From Rossellomorea vietnamensis NBRC 101237 (GTDB lineage Bacteria; Bacillota; Bacilli; Bacillales; Bacillaceae_B), in the NCBI RefSeq assembly GCF_001591825.1, contig NZ_BCVQ01000040.1, positions 1-34,813 of the forward strand: DNA of 34,813 nt, written 5' to 3'. Below, piece after piece: positions 32,303 to 34,813 of the stretch. Below the pieces are notes generated by a model. That model made no database searches, had not been told where the DNA came from, and saw only the letters and a list, made by a program, of their open reading frames with translations. The first letter of the stretch is position 1; every line of letters starts with the position of its first letter. The position numbers and the translations under genes were made by a program.

Positions 32303-33394
32303 ATGAAAATCAAAATGGGTTGGCTCGTATTGATCATAAGTCAGAGCTTATTACTTAGTGCCTGTTCGTTCGGACAGCCAGATGGGCAGCAGGAAGAAAG
32401 TGAATCCGTCACGAGACCAAGTGTCGAGAGTAAGGTAGTGGCGCAGGATCTGTCAATTCCCTGGTCCATCCAGAATCAGGACAATGTATTTTATATCACA
32501 CAGCGGACAGGCGGAATTGTGGAGATAATGGATGGGGAAAAATCCGTGGTCAAAACCAGTTTTTCCAAGCCATTATCGAGTAGCCCTGAAGCCGGACTGT
32601 TAGGATTTGTGCTTCATCCCGAATTCAAAACCAACCAACAGGCATTTGCCTACTATTCGTACGATGATTCCGGGGACCATTACAATCGGGTCGTAGCCCT
32701 GAAGCGGACTGCAAACGAGTGGACCGAGGAAAAAGTCCTGTTGGACCGGATTCCAAGCGGGCAGTTTCATCAAGGTGGCAGGCTTGAAATCGGTCCCGAT
32801 GACAGGCTCTACATTACTACAGGGGATGCCACCAGGCAGGATCATGCTCAAGATCTATCCTTCCTTGGAGGGAAAATTCTTCGCATTGACTTGGATGGAG
32901 GAATCCCGTCCGATAACCCATTTAAAGATTCACCTGTTTACAGCTACGGCCACCGGAATCCCCAAGGCCTTGCCTGGAATCGGGATGGTGAACTGTATGA
33001 AACTGAACATGGTCCGAATGGGTATGATGAAGTCAACCTGATCAAGGCAGGAAACAACTACGGATGGCCGAAGATCACAGGAGATGATAAGGCCGAGGGC
33101 ATGGTGTCCCCGCTGTCAAACTCCGGTGAGCCTTCATGGGCCCCATCAGGAGCGGATTTCTGGAAGGAAGATTTCGTGTTCGCAGCCCTGGCTGGTCAAA
33201 GCGTAAAACGATTTGATACAGAAACGGGGGAAGTAACCGACCTTCTCAAAGGATTTGGTCGTGTCAGGGATGTACTGGTGGAAGGGGACACCCTTTATTT
33301 TGTCTCAAACAACACAGATGGGCGGGGAATCCCCCGTGAGAATGATGATAAGTTGTATGAGGTGGACCTAAAGTCAGTGATGAATGAAGAATAG
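32303..33394 (+). CDS. Lipoprotein PQQ-dependent sugar dehydrogenase family protein
   Basis: A 363-residue exported protein. Residues 1-21 are a lipoprotein signal peptide with lipobox LLSACS, so Cys21 would be the lipidated residue. A glucose/sorbosone dehydrogenase beta-propeller (PF07995) follows: DLSIPWSIQ, AGLLGFVLHPEF near 98, GQFHQGGRLEIGPDDRLY with the conserved His near 158, HRNPQGLAWNRDGELYETEHG near 217 and NNYGWPKITG near 252. Relatives such as E. coli YliI oxidise aldose sugars with PQQ on the cell surface. Few Bacillus strains make PQQ, so the cofactor may be scavenged or the activity may differ. GGGGAGC lies upstream of the ATG. Confidence 0.9.
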   Translation: MKIKMGWLVLIISQSLLLSACSFGQPDGQQEESESVTRPSVESKVVAQDLSIPWSIQNQDNVFYITQRTGGIVEIMDGEKSVVKTSFSKPLSSSPEAGLLGFVLHPEFKTNQQAFAYYSYDDSGDHYNRVVALKRTANEWTEEKVLLDRIPSGQFHQGGRLEIGPDDRLYITTGDATRQDHAQDLSFLGGKILRIDLDGGIPSDNPFKDSPVYSYGHRNPQGLAWNRDGELYETEHGPNGYDEVNLIKAGNNYGWPKITGDDKAEGMVSPLSNSGEPSWAPSGADFWKEDFVFAALAGQSVKRFDTETGEVTDLLKGFGRVRDVLVEGDTLYFVSNNTDGRGIPRENDDKLYEVDLKSVMNEE

Positions 33395-33402
33395 AGTGAC
33401 GG

Positions 33403-33435
33403 AAACCTCCCTCTCGTTTTGGGGAGGTTTTTTTT
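33403..33435 (+). terminator. Terminator of the sugar dehydrogenase gene
   Basis: AAACCTCCC (33403-33411) pairs with GGGAGGTTT-type sequence (33422-33430), followed by more T residues. Confidence 0.85.
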
Positions 33436-33437
33436 GC

Positions 33438-33465
33438 AAAAAAAAAACACGCTCAAAAGCGTGTT
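33438..33465 (-). terminator. Terminator abutting the small toxin candidate gene
   Basis: AACACGCT (33446-33453) and AGCGTGTT (33458-33465) form an 8-bp stem around CAAA. On the minus strand ten T residues follow. The hairpin begins at the last base of the toxin-candidate stop codon. Confidence 0.85.
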
Positions 33466-33557
33466 CATGAATGTTTATTTTCATCATTGGCTTTCAGAAT
33501 CGCAATCACGAACATCCCAAAACTAAGCATCAGAGATAATACTTCGAATGTATTCAT
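33465..33557 (-). CDS. Holin-like type I toxin candidate (TxpA/BsrG-like), 30 residues
   Basis: The ORF encodes MNTFEVLSLMLSFGMFVIAI followed by the polar tail LKANDENKHS. The pattern F/YEALxLMLxFGxFVxxL is the hallmark of the putative holin-like toxin family (PF16935), which includes small membrane toxins of type I toxin-antitoxin systems in Bacillus. A perfect AAGGAGG lies 9 bp before the ATG, and a strong terminator overlaps the stop. The tail is shorter than in many members. An antisense RNA antitoxin would be expected but cannot be identified by eye; the convergent region toward 33436 is the place to look. Toxicity is inferred. Confidence 0.7.
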   Translation of the reverse strand: MNTFEVLSLMLSFGMFVIAILKANDENKHS

Positions 33558-33642
33558 TATACATCGCCTCCTTATTCTAAGGCTTCCCGGATTCAAGATT
33601 GTCCTATACGCTTGAAATAAATGGAATATATTTCATCTGACC

Positions 33643-33864
33643 TTACTGCTTCTTTTCGTCAAATAATCCCGGTATATTGTCCAATGAGTAGTCCCTGACA
33701 TACCGGATCAATTTGATTTTCAACTCCTGCTCCAGGTCGTCCCTGTTTTCGAGTCGGGTCAGATACAGCGACTTCCTGATTTTCGGTTCGAACCTCCGGA
33801 TGATCTTCGTTTCATATTCCGTGTTGCCCTTCGCTTCTTTAACTAGATCGTATAAAATTCCCAT
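33643..33864 (-). CDS. rsoA: RsoA-like small sigma subunit (region 2-like)
   Basis: A 73-residue protein. Its centre, from FEPKIRKSLYL through ENRDDLEQELKIKLIRYVRDY, matches sigma-70 region 2.1-2.2, which binds the RNA polymerase beta-prime coiled coil; the acidic DDLEQEL stretch is the clearest part. There is no DNA-binding helix-turn-helix in it. It starts 3 bp after the stop of the sigma-like gene, with GGAGA inside that gene's end, so the two are translated together. In B. subtilis RsoA (YvrHa, about 80 residues) supplies the core-binding part missing from SigO; the order and pairing here are the same. A different sigma-like coactivator is the alternative. Confidence 0.72.
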   Translation of the reverse strand: MGILYDLVKEAKGNTEYETKIIRRFEPKIRKSLYLTRLENRDDLEQELKIKLIRYVRDYSLDNIPGLFDEKKQ

Positions 33865-33867
33865 AGT

Positions 33868-34443
33868 TTATGATTCTCCTTTTTCTAAAATGGATTTTAA
33901 TTTGCGTAACGCTTTTCGATGGGTTTTCGAGATGGCTTGTTGGGATACGCCCTGCATCCTTGCGATCTGAGTATCAGATCGTTCCTGTACATAAGCTAAA
34001 TCCAGGATATGCTTCTGTTTTTCCGTCAATGTTTTATAGGCCTGAAGGAGTTCCTCGTTCTCCAGACATTCCATTAAAGTCGAATAATTGGTGAAAGGCG
34101 CAATATCCGAGTCCGGATCCGGAACAAGGTCCACATATGATCCACCATCTTCACCCACCCGGTCATCCAGGGTAAGAGGATGACGTTCGCTATATTTTCT
34201 TATCTGTTTGTCAAAGTTCACACTGTGAAAATAAAGGGATGAACTGACGTAAGAGGTAAATCGGATATCAAAATAATAGGCTTTAAACGCTTCGTTTAAA
34301 TGATCTTCCTTACTTGCACTGGGGTGATGTAAAAAATCTTCGACTAACTTCCGGTTCTCCGTTTGACTGATAAAGGACTCAACGGCTTTATTGTATTTGA
34401 GATGAGGATAATGACGATAAAATTCACTCACTAATGGATCCAT
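33868..34443 (-). CDS. sigO: SigO-like split sigma factor subunit
   Basis: A 191-residue sigma-70-related protein from the ATG at 34443; a TTG five codons upstream is less likely. The C-terminus is a region-4 helix-turn-helix: LTEKQKHILDLAYVQERSDT, then QIARMQGVSQQAISKTHRKA. The central part (FDIRFTSYVSSSLYFHSVNF then a basic DKQIRKYSERHPLTLDD) resembles regions 2.3-2.4 for -10 recognition, while the normal core-binding region 2.1-2.2 is absent and appears in the next gene. This is the SigO-RsoA arrangement of B. subtilis (YvrI, about 197 residues). A LexA box lies 17 bp before the start, suggesting SOS control. Targets are unknown. Confidence 0.75.
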   Translation of the reverse strand: MDPLVSEFYRHYPHLKYNKAVESFISQTENRKLVEDFLHHPSASKEDHLNEAFKAYYFDIRFTSYVSSSLYFHSVNFDKQIRKYSERHPLTLDDRVGEDGGSYVDLVPDPDSDIAPFTNYSTLMECLENEELLQAYKTLTEKQKHILDLAYVQERSDTQIARMQGVSQQAISKTHRKALRKLKSILEKGES

Positions 34444-34459
34444 TTTTTTCACCACCAAT

Positions 34460-34473
34460 AGAACGTATGTTCG
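34460..34473 (-). promoter_or_regulatory. LexA (SOS) box before the split sigma genes
   Basis: On the minus strand CGAACATACGTTCT matches the B. subtilis LexA consensus CGAACRNRYGTTYC at 13 of 14 positions, with the GAAC-N4-GTTC core perfect. It overlaps a plausible promoter (TTTACT, 18 bp, TCTATT) and lies 17 bp before the start codon, an ideal repressor position. Confidence 0.65.
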
Positions 34474-34483
34474 ATTTTTGAGT

Positions 34484-34511
34484 AAAAAAAAAGAGGAGAA
34501 AAATTCTCTCT
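34484..34511 (-). terminator. Terminator-like hairpin upstream of the sigO-like gene
   Basis: AGAGGAGAA (34492-34500) pairs with TTCTCTCT (34504-34511) with one bulge and a 3-nt loop, followed on the minus strand by nine T residues. It would stop transcription coming from the right. A start-to-stop frame of 18 codons lies just upstream on the same strand (34520-34576), but it has no ribosome site, so I do not call it a gene. Confidence 0.6.
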
Positions 34512-34642
34512 GCTTTTACTCTATAAAGAAGCGGAAGGGACCCATTTCCACAACCTTCTTCTCTTTAATCGATCCATAGTACTATCTATTAAATCATATA
34601 TTACAGAATCAAGTAAGTGATGAATGCACTAATTTTCCCTTA

Positions 34643-34651
34643 TTATCCACA
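34643..34651 (+). promoter_or_regulatory. Isolated DnaA box
   Basis: TTATCCACA is a perfect consensus DnaA box in the stretch right of the sigma-like gene. Only one copy is seen, so chance occurrence is possible. The rest of 34512-34716 is AT-rich and shows no clear gene. Confidence 0.35.
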
Positions 34652-34716
34652 TATTAGATGGGTTTAGTTTATAGAAGTATCTTAACGAGAGTTTGTTGCT
34701 TTTGAAAAGGCGAGTG

Positions 34717-34782
34717 GTTGGTTGATTTCCGCTGCAGGTGCTCGCTTTCCGCGGGGCGTGAGTTGAGCCTCCTCGGGCTCTT
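34717..34782. repeat. Bacillaceae dispersed intergenic repeat, truncated
   Basis: The stretch with GTTGATTTCCGCTGCAGGTG then CTCGCTTTCCGCGGGGCGTG and GAGCCTCCTCGGGCTC is recognisable as the GC-rich dispersed repeat common in intergenic regions of Bacillus and relatives. Its second half, which should return complementary sequence ending near CAATCAAC, is missing because a different sequence begins at about 34783. Confidence 0.6.
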
Positions 34783-34813
34783 TGCACTGGCCCCATAATG
34801 TTGGACACTTAAA
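34783..34813. mobile_element. Probable terminal inverted repeat of a second IS3-family element
   Basis: The last 31 bases begin TGCACTGGCCCCATAATG and go on with TTGGACAC. This follows the IS150-group end pattern TGTACTGACCCCCAAAAG then TTGGACA. It interrupts the dispersed repeat, so it is likely the left end of an insertion running off the window. No ORF is visible yet. It differs from the ends of the element at 4201-5636. Confidence 0.5.

Noticed and set aside
34520..34576. Minus-strand 18-codon ORF before the sigO-like hairpin, a possible leader peptide
   Set aside because: No ribosome site before its ATG and no regulatory codon pattern.
1..34813. CRISPR array, rRNA, tRNA or prophage modules
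   Set aside because: No regularly spaced repeats, no cloverleaf or rRNA sequence, and no capsid, terminase or integrase genes other than the IS transposase were seen.

Overview
The window looks like chromosomal DNA of a spore-forming, Bacillus-like Firmicute (family Bacillaceae; a Rossellomorea- or Bacillus-type genome fits, but species cannot be fixed by eye). Reasons: strong AGGAGG-type ribosome sites, many Rho-independent terminators, sigma-B-type promoters, CcpA cre sites, a LexA box of the Bacillus type, a parS-like site, a ZTP riboswitch before folD, an Sda-family sporulation checkpoint protein, and Bacillus-type families such as YhfW, PatB and YczE/YyaS. No rRNA, tRNA, CRISPR array or prophage block was seen.

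Layout. 1-3.95 kb (minus): glycerate uptake and use, with a GntP permease and glycerate kinase operon behind a cre site and the CdaR-type regulator upstream. 3.97-5.95 kb: a 34-residue cationic peptide behind a sigma-B-like promoter, then an intact 1436-bp IS3/IS150-group element that landed in the loop of the terminator of a GlsB-type stress gene. 5.99-8.93 kb (minus): a membrane-anchored phospholipase D-like protein and an MFS exporter with a C-terminal frameshift. 9.1-15.4 kb: mostly stand-alone genes (HAD dehalogenase, NmrA-like SDR, CHY zinc finger, MsrAB fusion, DinB, a small basic protein, an FAD/Rieske protein, folD with its riboswitch). A near-perfect parS sits before msrAB. 15.7-17.8 kb (plus): an operon of SDR, divergent QueA paralogue and VOC protein. 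17.9-20.8 kb: YczE-like membrane protein, a tiny Cys-rich protein overlapping a DNA-alkylation-repair HEAT protein, and a PatB-type C-S lyase. 21.0-23.3 kb: the threonine-to-glycine operon (kbl and SDR-type threonine dehydrogenase). 23.5-26.3 kb: an unrecognised membrane protein with an orphan PAS histidine kinase. 26.5-33.4 kb: cytochrome P450, YjiH-family membrane protein, Sda, AtoE-type short-chain fatty acid transporter, Cof-type HAD phosphatase and a sugar-dehydrogenase lipoprotein.

Right end. On the minus strand lies a two-gene unit resembling the split sigma factor SigO-RsoA: one protein carries the region-4 helix-turn-helix, the other a region-2-like core-binding segment. A LexA box (13 of 14 consensus positions) lies just before the first gene, and a 30-residue holin-like type I toxin candidate follows downstream on the same strand. 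The window ends in a Bacillaceae dispersed repeat cut by what appears to be the end of a second IS3-family element.

The most notable items are the possibly SOS-controlled split sigma pair with its neighbouring toxin, the Sda gene behind a sigma-B-like promoter, the IS-in-terminator insertion with 4-bp target duplication, and the parS site. Functional links are inference from sequence only; no searches were run.
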